Shown here in pieces: positions 33,161 to 40,621 of a stretch of 64,000 bases of DNA (its first letter is position 1; each line of letters opens with the position of its first letter). The DNA comes from CAVVSD01 sp963837655. Lineage in GTDB: Bacteria; Actinomycetota; Thermoleophilia; Solirubrobacterales; Solirubrobacteraceae. Position numbers and translations under genes: made by a program. The notes beneath the pieces are model-generated. The model did no database searches. It saw only the letters and a list, made by a program, of their open reading frames with translations, and was not told the DNA's origin. The stretch is taken from positions 62,001 through 126,000 of the forward strand of contig CAWIOK010000005.1 of NCBI GenBank assembly GCA_963837655.1. The letters run 5' to 3'.

Positions 33161-33202
33161 CACGCGACTGCAAGCGATTCGAGGTGTGTGACGGAGATGG
33201 CG

Positions 33203-33649
33203 ATGAGCAAGGCCGCCAAGGCGGGTGCTGCCGCCTCCGCGGCCCGGAACAACCCCTATGTGCGCCGGGCCCTGGAGGACGAGGACCTGCGGGACAACGT
33301 CCGGGTTGCCTTCGAGGCTGCCCGCGGCGCCTACGGTCGTGTGAGCAACGGGAAGAAGCCCGCGAAGATGCTCACGGAGGACAAGAAGGTCCAGCGAGAC
33401 ATCAAGAAGGCCGCCGAGGCGCTCAAGGAGGTCGGCGAGGCCCTGCAGGAGGGGCCGAAGAAGAAGAAGCGGTTCGGGCTGGGCAAGCTGCTGTTCGTCG
33501 CGATCATCGGCGGCGCGATCGCCATCGCGGTGAACGAGGGTCTGCGCAACAAGGTCCTCGATCTCGTCTTCGGTGCCGAGGAGGAGTTCGACTACACGTC
33601 GACCACCGCACCGCCGCCGCAGCCCGCGGCGACCACGCCGGCCAGCTAG
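33203..33649 (+). CDS. Single-pass membrane protein with basic N-terminus, unknown
   Basis: 148 residues from ATG 33203 (MSKAAKAGAAASAARNNPYV); GGAG at 33192-33195 fits this start better than ATG 33197. A helical region (DNVRVAFEAARGAYGRVSNG, KKVQRDIKKAAEALKEVGEA) precedes a Lys patch and one TM (LLFVAIIGGAIAIAVNEGL, about residues 96-114). The tail is Thr/Pro-rich. This resembles YtxH-like or actinobacterial 'AAA' membrane-associated small proteins but no family is certain. Followed by a strong hairpin terminator. Confidence 0.7.
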   Translation: MSKAAKAGAAASAARNNPYVRRALEDEDLRDNVRVAFEAARGAYGRVSNGKKPAKMLTEDKKVQRDIKKAAEALKEVGEALQEGPKKKKRFGLGKLLFVAIIGGAIAIAVNEGLRNKVLDLVFGAEEEFDYTSTTAPPPQPAATTPAS

Positions 33650-33671
33650 GCCGGCGGCACACCAGGCAGTG

Positions 33672-33698
33672 CGAGGGGCGCCCACGGGGCGCCTCTCG
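33672..33698 (+). terminator. Hairpin terminator after 33203 gene
   Basis: CGAGGGGCGCC-CACGG-GGCGCCTCTCG: an 11-bp stem with one G-U pair and a 5-base loop, 22 bases after the stop. No T-run follows, as is common in GC-rich actinobacteria. Confidence 0.6.
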
Positions 33699-33736
33699 TC
33701 GTTCGGGGTCGTATACCCGTCCAATGTGGTCGGATG

Positions 33737-33766
33737 GGTCTGGTAGACCACCCGCTCGGGTGGTTT
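33737..33766 (+). promoter_or_regulatory. Two overlapping, mutually exclusive hairpins
   Basis: GGTC-TGGTA-GACC (33737-33749) and ACCACCC-GCTC-GGGTGGT (33747-33764) share the bases ACC and cannot form together; TTT follows the second. TATACC lies upstream at 33712-33717. It sits in the leader of the hypothetical gene at 33782 and could be an attenuator. Confidence 0.35.
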
Positions 33767-33781
33767 CCTGCCGTCCCTCGC

Positions 33782-34246
33782 ATGCAGCGGAAACCCCCAC
33801 AGCGCGAGGTCGTGGCCAGCACGCCCTACCGTCCGCCGGTGTCGGCAGCCACCCGCATGGGTGGGCGGCGCGCCGCGTGGCGGCTCGCATCGGCAGGCCT
33901 CCTCGTCGGCATGACGATCGTCGCCGGCGTGGCACTGACGGGCGCGTGGAGCTCGTCGCCGGTCGAGGTCGGCTTCGGCGCGCCCGGGCGCCCCGCGGCG
34001 GCGCCGGCGGCGGCCGGGGACACGCAGCTCGTGCTCGAGCAGGACCGGCTCCGCATGAAGCTCGTGCACGGCGGCGAGGTCGCCTGGCGGGGCACGGGAC
34101 CGGTCGACTGCGTGACCGGGCGGCGGTGGACGTCGGTCGCCGACCACGCCGCGCTGCTGGCCCAGGCGTGCGTGCGGCTGGGCGACGGCGCGATCGTCAG
34201 CCTTGCGGGGCGCGTGCCGGCGGGCACGGCGCTGCTCGTGCGGTAG
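33782..34246 (+). CDS. Hypothetical membrane-anchored or secreted protein
   Basis: About 154 residues from ATG 33782; an upstream ATG at 33734 would read through the hairpins and is less likely. Basic N-terminus, one hydrophobic segment (RLASAGLLVGMTIVAGVALT, about residues 33-52), an Ala/Pro stretch, and a small domain with two Cys (GPVDCVTGRRWTS ... LLAQACVRLGDGAIVSL) that could form a disulfide outside the membrane. No family recognised. Codon use fits the genome. Confidence 0.55.
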   Translation: MQRKPPQREVVASTPYRPPVSAATRMGGRRAAWRLASAGLLVGMTIVAGVALTGAWSSSPVEVGFGAPGRPAAAPAAAGDTQLVLEQDRLRMKLVHGGEVAWRGTGPVDCVTGRRWTSVADHAALLAQACVRLGDGAIVSLAGRVPAGTALLVR

Positions 34247-34312
34247 CGGGCTTCGGCGGTCGCGCTCCGTGCCGCCCGTTGGTCGGCGGGTCCGGCCGGG
34301 CGAGCGCCGCGG

Positions 34313-34359
34313 TGCCGCATCGGTCAAGTGCGGCATCGAGCTGTCGTCGTGCGACAGCT
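34313..34359. terminator. Two tandem hairpins between convergent genes
   Basis: TGCCGCA-9 nt-TGCGGCA (34313-34335) and AGCTGTCG-TCGTG-CGACAGCT (34339-34359), both perfect. The 265-base gap around them has no supported gene. They could be a bidirectional terminator for the hypothetical gene and grpB. Confidence 0.45.
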
Positions 34360-34511
34360 GGATACCGGGCTTTGGAGCGGCGTTCCGCTGGTCGGGGCGC
34401 GCGCCGCGCCGCTTCCGCGGCAGCGCCGGGGCGAGGTCGCAGCCTCATCCCGTCCGCCCTCGAGGTGCCGTCCGGGCACGACGACGCGCCGACACGAGCG
34501 GTCGCGCGGCG

Positions 34512-35054
34512 CTACCCCGCCGCCCAGGCCAGCGCCCGCCGCTCGAGCGCGACGACGTGGTCGTGCTTGCCCGCCATGTAGGCAAGCCGGTCCTCCGGGT
34601 GCCGGGCGGCGACGTCGCGCTTGACCGCCTCGTAGGCGGCCGCCTCGTCCGGATGTGCGCGCAGGAAGTCGCGGACGGCGAGGTGGCGGTGCTCGTGGTC
34701 GCTGCCGGCCTGGCACACGTGGAGGTGGTGCGTGCGTGGGCGCTCGGGGGGCAGCGCGAAGAACTCGAACCCGGGCGACGGGGCGTAGAGATAGCCGAGG
34801 CGCTCGAGCGGCTCGATGAACCCGGCTGGGTCGGCAGTGTCCTGCACGGACACCTGCAGATCGAGGATCGGCTTGGCCGCCAGGCCCGGTACCGACGTCG
34901 ACCCGATGTGCTCCAGGCGCACCACCAGCGGACCGAGTGCAGCGGCGACCCGCGCGAGCTCCGCCTGCGCCTCCGCAGCCCATTGCGGCCGGTGCTCGAC
35001 GATGCCGATCGCCGGGTCCCAGCGCTCGTCGAGCGACGGATGCCGCTCGCTCAC
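34512..35054 (-). CDS. GrpB family protein (UPF0157)
   Basis: 180 residues of the GrpB/nucleotidyltransferase-like family: VEHRPQWAAEAQAELARVAA, LEHIGSTSVPGLAAKPILDL (the conserved GSTxVPGLxAKPxxDxxV core), HHLHVCQAGSDHEHRHLAVR and a C-terminal Tyr/Lys-rich helix. Predicted fold is a minimal nucleotidyltransferase; the biochemical role is unknown. GTG start overlaps the soxR stop (GTGA), so the two are translated together. Confidence 0.87.
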   Translation of the reverse strand: MSERHPSLDERWDPAIGIVEHRPQWAAEAQAELARVAAALGPLVVRLEHIGSTSVPGLAAKPILDLQVSVQDTADPAGFIEPLERLGYLYAPSPGFEFFALPPERPRTHHLHVCQAGSDHEHRHLAVRDFLRAHPDEAAAYEAVKRDVAARHPEDRLAYMAGKHDHVVALERRALAWAAG

Positions 35055-35491
35055 CGCCGCCGCGTCCACGCCGCCGGGCCGGGCCCGCGGTTGGCGAGTC
35101 GGTCGTCGGCGTTGACGTAGCGACAGCGATCCAGGGACAGGCAGCCGCAGCCGATGCACTCCGTCATCCCGTCGCGAAGGCGCTGCAGCTCGTCGATGCG
35201 CTCATCGATGCGCTCCTGCCACGTGCCCGACAGTCGCGCCCAGTCGCGCCGGGCCGGCACACGGTCGGTGGGCAGCTTGGAGAGCTCGGCGCCGATCTCC
35301 TCGAGCGTGAGCCCGACCCGCTGGGCGAACACGATGAACGCCACCCGGCGGATCACCGCCCGCGGGTACCGGCGGTGCGCCGCGCCGGTGCGCTCCGACG
35401 TGATGAGGCCGCGGTCCTCGTAGTAGCGAAGGGCCGACGCCGCGACCCCGCTGCGCCTGGAGACCTCGCCGATGGTCAGGAGCTCCGCCAC
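35051..35491 (-). CDS. soxR: Redox-sensitive transcriptional regulator SoxR
   Basis: 146 residues, MerR family. HTH region LLTIGEVSRRSGVAASALRY, then YEDRGLITSERTGAAHRRY, a dimerisation helix, and the 2Fe-2S cluster motif CIGCGCLSLDRC near residues 112-123. Senses redox-cycling compounds or superoxide. GTG start. Its stop overlaps the start of grpB (GTGA). No SoxR box could be placed with certainty in the 16 bases up to glyS. Confidence 0.93.
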   Translation of the reverse strand: MAELLTIGEVSRRSGVAASALRYYEDRGLITSERTGAAHRRYPRAVIRRVAFIVFAQRVGLTLEEIGAELSKLPTDRVPARRDWARLSGTWQERIDERIDELQRLRDGMTECIGCGCLSLDRCRYVNADDRLANRGPGPAAWTRRR

Positions 35492-35507
35492 GAGGACGGA
35501 GTTTAGT

Positions 35508-36875
35508 TCAAGCGCGCTCGAGCTTCGGGGTGCGCCAGGGCGCCGCGAGGCGCGCCGTCAGCAGACCCAGCAGGTCGTCGATCGCAACGCGCTCCTGCTC
35601 GAGCGAGTCGCGGTCGCGGATCGTGACGGTGCGGTCCTGGAGGGACTCGTGGTCGATCGTGACGCACCACGGCGTGCCGATCTCGTCCTGGCGCCGGTAG
35701 CGGCGGCCGATCGAGCCGCCCCCGTCGTACTCCGTCTGCATGTGGCCGCGCAGCAGGCCGCGCACCTCGGCCGCGAGCTCGGGCTGGCCGTCCTTGCGCA
35801 CGAGGGGGAGCACGGCGGCCTTGATGGGCGCCAGTCGCGGGTGCAGGCGCAGCACGGTGCGCGAGTCGCCCTCGATCTCCTCCTCGTCGTAGGCGTCGAC
35901 GAGGAACGCGAGCGTCGCGCGGTCCGCGCCGGCGGCCGGCTCGATGACGTGCGGCACATAGCGCTCGCCGGTCGCCTGATCGAAGTACTCGAGCTTCTCG
36001 CCGCTGAACTGCGAATGGCGCGTGAGGTCGAAGTCGCCGCGGTTGGCGACGCCCTCCAGCTCCGACCAGCCGATCGGGAAGAGGTACTCGACGTCGGCGG
36101 TGCCCGACGAGTAGTGGCTGAGCTCGTCGGCGTCGTGCTCGCGCAGGCGCAGGTGGTCCGTGCGGATGCCGAGGTCCTCGTACCAGGTGAACCGCTCGTT
36201 CTTCCAGTGCTCGTACCACTCGCCCGCCTCGGGCGGCGGCACGAAGAACTCCATCTCCATCTGCTCGAACTCGCGCGTGCGGAAGATGAAGTTGCCGGGC
36301 GTGATCTCGTTGCGGAACGACTTGCCGGTCTGCGCGATGCCGAACGGCGGCTTGCGGCGGCTGAACTGCAGGACGTTCTTGAAGTTGATGAAGATGCCCT
36401 GCGCGGTCTCCGGGCGCAGGTAGGCGACCGATGCCGTCTCCTCCATGGGGCCGACGAACGTCTTGAACATGAGGTTGAACTCGCGTGCCTCGGTGAACTC
36501 GTGGCGGCGGTCCTCCGTCTTGGGGAGCTGGATCTTGCCCGGGCAGATCTCGTCGGGGTCGATGTGGTCGGCGCGGAAGCGCTGCTTGCAGACCCGGCAG
36601 TCGACCAGCGGGTCCGTGAACCCCTCGAGGTGCCCGCTGGCCTCCCACACGCGCGGGTGCTGGAGGATCGCGGAGTCCAGGGCGACGATGTCGTCGCGCT
36701 CCTGGAGCATCGAGCGCCACCACTCGTTGCGGACGTTCGTCTTCAGCAGCACCCCGTAGTGCCCGTAGTCGTACGTCGACCCGAGGCCTCCGTAGATCTC
36801 GGAGGACGGGAAGACGAACCCCCTCCTCTTGCAGAGGGAGACGATCTTCTCCATGGTCACGGCGTCCTGGCTCAT
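35508..36875 (-). CDS. glyS: Glycyl-tRNA synthetase (dimeric class II)
   Basis: 455 residues, the single-chain alpha2 type. Starts with VTMEKIVSLCKRRGFVFPSS, then IYGGLGSTYDYGHYGVLLKT, motif 2 FRNEITPGNFIFRTREFEQM, and motif 3 region LIAL... with RLAPIKAAVLPLVRKDG near the anticodon-binding domain. A Cys pair in DCRVCKQRF lies in the catalytic insertion. ATG 36875 follows a minus-strand TACCCT by 9 bases. Divergent from fmdB with overlapping promoters. Confidence 0.95.
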   Translation of the reverse strand: MSQDAVTMEKIVSLCKRRGFVFPSSEIYGGLGSTYDYGHYGVLLKTNVRNEWWRSMLQERDDIVALDSAILQHPRVWEASGHLEGFTDPLVDCRVCKQRFRADHIDPDEICPGKIQLPKTEDRRHEFTEAREFNLMFKTFVGPMEETASVAYLRPETAQGIFINFKNVLQFSRRKPPFGIAQTGKSFRNEITPGNFIFRTREFEQMEMEFFVPPPEAGEWYEHWKNERFTWYEDLGIRTDHLRLREHDADELSHYSSGTADVEYLFPIGWSELEGVANRGDFDLTRHSQFSGEKLEYFDQATGERYVPHVIEPAAGADRATLAFLVDAYDEEEIEGDSRTVLRLHPRLAPIKAAVLPLVRKDGQPELAAEVRGLLRGHMQTEYDGGGSIGRRYRRQDEIGTPWCVTIDHESLQDRTVTIRDRDSLEQERVAIDDLLGLLTARLAAPWRTPKLERA

Positions 36876-36883
36876 CGGACGGC

Positions 36884-36890
36884 TAGGGTA
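36884..36890. promoter_or_regulatory. Shared bidirectional -10 (TAGGGTA) between glyS and fmdB
   Basis: Plus strand TAGGGT (36884-36889) ends 6 bases before GTG 36896. Minus strand TACCCT (complement of 36885-36890) ends 9 bases before ATG 36875. The two hexamers overlap by five bases, so divergent leaderless transcripts would share one melting site. Confidence 0.5.
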
Positions 36891-36895
36891 TGGGA

Positions 36896-37252
36896 GTGCC
36901 GTTCTACGAGTATCGACGTCCGGACGGGACGACGTTCGAGGTCATGCAGAAGATGGCGGATGACGCCCTGACACACGACCCGGAGACCGGCGTGCCGGTC
37001 GAGCGCGTCTTCAGTCCCATTGCCATCCACTTCAAGGGCAAGGGCTTCTACAACACCGACTACGGGACGAAGAAGCGCAACCGCGAGAAGGCGAGCGAGA
37101 AGTCCTCGTCTTCGTCCAGCTCCTCCGACGGATCGTCGTCGTCGAGCAGCTCGTCGGACTCGTCCTCGTCCTCGTCGTCGACCACCGACGGCGCGAAGGC
37201 CAGCTCGTCCTCGTCGACGAGCTCGTCGACCCCTTCGAAGTCGAAGGACTAG
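36896..37252 (+). CDS. FmdB-like protein lacking its zinc cysteines, Ser-rich tail
   Basis: 118 residues. VPFYEYRRPDGTTFEVMQKM matches the FmdB regulatory-protein start (MPxYEYxCxxCGxxFE), but the CxxC is RPDG and the second CxxC position reads ETGVPV, so no zinc ribbon can form. A conserved-looking SPIAIHFKGKGFYNTDYG follows, then a long Ser/Asp/Thr low-complexity tail (about residues 65-118) coded by TCG/TCC/AGC repeats. GTG 36896 chosen over ATG 36890 because of family start and the -10 spacing. Stop shares CTAG with the LCP gene. Confidence 0.75.
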   Translation: MPFYEYRRPDGTTFEVMQKMADDALTHDPETGVPVERVFSPIAIHFKGKGFYNTDYGTKKRNREKASEKSSSSSSSSDGSSSSSSSSDSSSSSSSTTDGAKASSSSSTSSSTPSKSKD

Positions 37253-38313
37253 CCCCGCTCGAAGCGCTCGACGGCGGCCCGCACGGCCGCCGGCGGGATG
37301 TTGCCGTCCAGCGTGCCGAGCACGTGCGTCGTCGGGGTGCCGCTGAGCGCCATCGCGGTCAGGGCGCCCGCGAGCGTCGGTCCGCTCATGTCGGTGCGGA
37401 ACGCCTTCGGTGCGTGCCACGCGATCCACGGCGCCCGCACGAAGCCGGCGGGGGACAGGGTCCGCGACTTCATCGAGGCGATGATGCGCTGCTGGCGGCG
37501 GGCGCGGGTGAAGTCGTTCTCGCGGGCGTTGCACGCGTTCTTCCGGGTCCGTGCGAGTGCGAGCGCCTGGTCGCCGTTGAGGTGCGTCTTCACCCCGGCG
37601 CGGATGCGGACCGTCACGCCGCCGTTCGCGTAGCCGCCGTTGACCTTGGAGACGACGCAGCCGCCGGTGTAGTTGATGCCGCCCATCGCGTCGACGAGGC
37701 CGGGGAACTCGTCGAAGTTCACCTCGATGATGTGGTTGACGTCGACGCCCGTGTACTGCTCGACGGTGCGGATCGCCAACGCCGCGCCCCCGAACGCGTA
37801 AGCGGCGTTGATCTTCTGGACGCCGTGGCCCGGGATCGGGGCGATCGTGTCGCGCGCGATCGACAGGCGAGAGTTCGACCCGCCGCCGACGCGCAGGAGC
37901 ATGATCGAGTCCGACCGGCCCGGAGCCGAGGTCGAAGCGCCCGGCTCGGCGGTCGCCCGGCCGCGCTGGTCGGAGCCGAGGACGAGGATGTTGTTGGGGC
38001 TCGTGAGCGGGAAGCCCGCGCCGCCGAGCTGCGCGTTCGCGGCGTCGGACACCTTGCCCTGCTCGATCTGCGCGCTGACGAGGAACAGCACGCCGGACAG
38101 GACGATCCAGCCGAAGAGCCCGAGGGCGACGTAGAGGACGACGCGGCGCAGCGACGGCCGCCGCGGGCGGCGCCGTCCGGGCTGTGGCGGGATCTCGCGC
38201 GGGACGCCGTCCGGCGTGACCTCCACGGCGTCTCTGCCGCGCCCGAAGAGCCTCGGGCGGGATCGGTACTTCGTGTACTCGGGAGGTGCGTCGGTGCCGT
38301 TCGGGGCGCTCAT
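37249..38313 (-). CDS. LytR-CpsA-Psr (LCP) family glycopolymer transferase
   Basis: 354 residues. Cytoplasmic Pro/Arg-rich N-terminus, one TM (VVLYVALGLFGWIVLSGVLFLV, about residues 61-82 region), then the extracellular LCP domain: NILVLGSDQRG, RSDSIMLLRVGG, LSIARDTIAPIPGHG, KINAAYAFGGAALAIRTVEQ, EVNFDEFPGLVDAMGGI and LALARTRKNACNARENDFTR. Attaches cell-wall polymers to peptidoglycan. The usual PRD is ARD here. Divergent from the ROK gene; stop shares CTAG with fmdB. Confidence 0.9.
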   Translation of the reverse strand: MSAPNGTDAPPEYTKYRSRPRLFGRGRDAVEVTPDGVPREIPPQPGRRRPRRPSLRRVVLYVALGLFGWIVLSGVLFLVSAQIEQGKVSDAANAQLGGAGFPLTSPNNILVLGSDQRGRATAEPGASTSAPGRSDSIMLLRVGGGSNSRLSIARDTIAPIPGHGVQKINAAYAFGGAALAIRTVEQYTGVDVNHIIEVNFDEFPGLVDAMGGINYTGGCVVSKVNGGYANGGVTVRIRAGVKTHLNGDQALALARTRKNACNARENDFTRARRQQRIIASMKSRTLSPAGFVRAPWIAWHAPKAFRTDMSGPTLAGALTAMALSGTPTTHVLGTLDGNIPPAAVRAAVERFERG

Positions 38314-38338
38314 GCAGCGCTGTATGGTGGCAGGGGAC

Positions 38339-39358
38339 ATGTCAGGCGCCTGCGTGATCGGCGTCGACCTGGGAGGCACGAAGCTCCTGGCGGGCGTCGT
38401 CGACGCGGACCTCCGGGTCCATCACCGCACCCAGAGGCTCGTGCCCCATGCCGACACCGCGGCGCTCCTCGACTCGGTCGTCCAGGCCGTCGAGGAGGCA
38501 CGTCGTGCTGCCCATGATCCGGTCGTCGGCGTGGGCTTCGGGATCGCGTGCCTGATGGACGACCGGCGTGGCGTCGCGGCCGCGTCCGTGCACCTGCCGA
38601 TCGCCGACGTGCCGTTCGCCGACGTCATGCGCGAGCGGATCGGACTGCCCGTCGAGGTCGACAACGACGCCAACGCGGCGATGCTCGTCGAGTGGCGCGC
38701 CGGAGCTGCGCGCGGGGCGACCGATGCCGTCCTGCTCACGATCGGCACCGGCATAGGCGGAGGCCTCGTCGTCGCCGGCAGGCTCGCGACGGGATCGATC
38801 GGCGCGGGACCCGAGCTCGGGCACATGGTCATCGACGAGAACGGGCCGCCGTGCCCCGGCGGGTGCCCCGGCCGCGGGTGCCTCGAGGCCTACGTGTCGG
38901 GCAACGCGATCGGCCGGGCGGCGACGCAGGTGGCGATCGAGGAGCCCGGGAGCGCCCTCGGGCGTCTGCGGGCCTCGGGTCGTGCCGTCACAGGGCCGCT
39001 CGTCACCGAGCTCGCGTGGGACGGCGATCCGGTCGCGCGCGCCGTCATCGAGCGCTGCGGCCGCCACCTCGGTGTCGGCATCACGTCGCTCGTGAACATC
39101 GTCAACCCGTCGGTCATCGTGGTCGGGGGCGGCGTCATCGCCGCGGGCGACATGCTGCTCGAGCCCGCCCGCGCGGTGGTCGCCCAGCGTGCGCTGTGGC
39201 CCGCGCGCGAGGTCGTGCAGATCGTTCCCGCCCGCTTCGGTGAGGAGGCCGGGATGCTCGGTGCCGCGACGATGGCGCTCGAGGCGGCGGGGCTGCGCAC
39301 GGCGACGTCGCCCGTCCCTGCCGACGACTGCGTCGTCGGTCGGCGGCGATCTCTTTGA
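38339..39358 (+). CDS. ROK family sugar kinase (glucokinase-like)
   Basis: 339 residues. ATP motif GVDLGGTKLLAGVVDADL, VGVGFGIACLMDDRRG, catalytic Asp in VEVDNDANAAMLVEWRAGAA, GTGIGGGLVVAGRLATGSIG, and the ROK zinc motif ELGHM...CPGGCPGRGCLEAY. Probably glucose or a related sugar. ATG 38339 is preceded by AGGGGAC and, further up, a TATGGT hexamer (38323-38328). Stop overlaps the TTG of rsmI (TTGA). Confidence 0.9.
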   Translation: MSGACVIGVDLGGTKLLAGVVDADLRVHHRTQRLVPHADTAALLDSVVQAVEEARRAAHDPVVGVGFGIACLMDDRRGVAAASVHLPIADVPFADVMRERIGLPVEVDNDANAAMLVEWRAGAARGATDAVLLTIGTGIGGGLVVAGRLATGSIGAGPELGHMVIDENGPPCPGGCPGRGCLEAYVSGNAIGRAATQVAIEEPGSALGRLRASGRAVTGPLVTELAWDGDPVARAVIERCGRHLGVGITSLVNIVNPSVIVVGGGVIAAGDMLLEPARAVVAQRALWPAREVVQIVPARFGEEAGMLGAATMALEAAGLRTATSPVPADDCVVGRRRSL

Positions 39359-40176
39359 ACCCCGGTCGCCTCGTCGTCTGCCCGACGCCCATCGGGAACC
39401 TCGAGGACGTCACGCTGCGCGTCCTCAGCGCGCTGCGCGACGCCGACGTCGTCGCCTGCGAGGACACGCGCCGCACGCGTGTCCTGCTGGATCGCTACGG
39501 CGTCGACGCGACGCTCGTCAGCTACCACGAGCACAACGAGCGTGGGCGGGCTCCCGAGCTCGTCGCGCGGATGACCGACGGCGCGGTCGTCGCCCTCGTG
39601 TCCGACGCCGGGATGCCGATCGTGAGCGACCCGGGCTTCGTGCTCGTGCAGGCGTGCGTGGCGGCGGGGCTCGCGGTCGAGGTCCTGCCGGGGCCGAGCG
39701 CGGCGCTCGCCGCGTTGGTGGCCAGCGCCCTGCCGGCCGACCGCTGGCGGTTCGTCGGCTTCCTGCCGCGCAAGTCGTCGGAGGCGGCGGTCGTCTTCGC
39801 GTCGCCGGAGACGGTCGTGGCCTTCGAGGCGCCCGGGAGGGTGGCGGCGTCGCTTCGCACGCTGGCGGACATCGACCCCGACCGGCAGGTCGCCGTCTGC
39901 CGCGAGCTCACCAAGCTGCACGAGGAGGTCGTGCGCGGTGCGGCAGCGGAGCTGGCCGAGCGCTATGCGGCCGCAGCGCCGCGCGGTGAGGTCGTGCTCG
40001 TCGTCGCCGGCGCGCCGGAGGGCGGGCCGGACGGGGATCTCGAGGCGGCGGTCGCCGCGCTCGCGCGGCTCGTGGCGGCGGGCGCGAAGCCGCGGCCGGC
40101 GGCGGGTGTCGTCGCCGACCTCAGCGGGCACTCGGCGAACGCCGTGTACCGCGCCTGGACCGAATCACGGAGGTAG
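39355..40176 (+). CDS. rsmI: 16S rRNA (cytidine(1402)-2'-O)-methyltransferase
   Basis: 273 residues, SAM-dependent methyltransferase of the tetrapyrrole-methylase fold. RLVVCPTPIGNLEDVTLRVL at the start, VACEDTRRTRVLLDRYGV, SYHEHNERGRAPELV, LVSDAGMPIVSDPGFVLVQA and VLPGPSAALAALVASALPAD are hallmark blocks. TTG start overlaps the ROK stop (TTGA). Modifies C1402 in the ribosomal P site together with RsmH. In many bacteria rsmI lies near metG and tatD, as here. Confidence 0.94.
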   Translation: MNPGRLVVCPTPIGNLEDVTLRVLSALRDADVVACEDTRRTRVLLDRYGVDATLVSYHEHNERGRAPELVARMTDGAVVALVSDAGMPIVSDPGFVLVQACVAAGLAVEVLPGPSAALAALVASALPADRWRFVGFLPRKSSEAAVVFASPETVVAFEAPGRVAASLRTLADIDPDRQVAVCRELTKLHEEVVRGAAAELAERYAAAAPRGEVVLVVAGAPEGGPDGDLEAAVAALARLVAAGAKPRPAAGVVADLSGHSANAVYRAWTESRR

Positions 40177-40194
40177 GTGGTCGATGCCGCGGCA

Positions 40195-40527
40195 TCAACC
40201 ACCCGGCCCGCTCTGCGGGAGGCGGCGCTCGATCTCGGCCTGGACGTCCTCGCCGATCTGCCGGACGCTGTCGTCGAGCTCGCGCTGCACGGTGCTCACG
40301 CGGGTGTCCAGCTCGGTCTCGAGGCGGTCGCCGAACGCGGCGAGCATCGCGGCGACGCCGCCGAGGATCCCGGCGGCGAACACGACGAGCATGAGCGCGA
40401 CCCAGGCGAGCGTCCGCCGCCTGTAGCCGCGCCCGCAGAACGGGCACCGGCGGTCGTCCGTATGCGCGATCCGCGCGCAGTGCGGGCAGACGCGTTGGGC
40501 GCGTGTGGTGGTGGGCGGCCGTGTCAC
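40195..40527 (-). CDS. Zinc-ribbon membrane protein, unknown
   Basis: About 110 residues. N-terminal zinc ribbon RVCPHCARIAHTDDRRCPFCG (CxxC ... CxxC), basic patch, one TM (TLAWVALMLVVFAAGILGGVA, about residues 33-55), then a helical acidic tail (LETELDTRVSTVQRELDDSV, IGEDVQAEIERRLPQ) likely to form a coiled coil. GTG 40527 has GGGGAGG at 9-base spacing; ATG 40536 is in frame but abuts that site. Convergent with rsmI. Function unknown. Confidence 0.65.
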   Translation of the reverse strand: MTRPPTTTRAQRVCPHCARIAHTDDRRCPFCGRGYRRRTLAWVALMLVVFAAGILGGVAAMLAAFGDRLETELDTRVSTVQRELDDSVRQIGEDVQAEIERRLPQSGPGG

Positions 40528-40621
40528 AGGGGACATCCTCCCCGTCACAGACCTGTATCGATCCTGTTCCGGATGTGTCACACCGGGGAGTGCGCCGCTG
40601 CCGGTCGCCGACGATCCCCTC

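Noticed and set aside
37100..37246. TCG/TCC repeats as a non-coding microsatellite
   Set aside because: In frame with fmdB, coding a Ser-rich tail.
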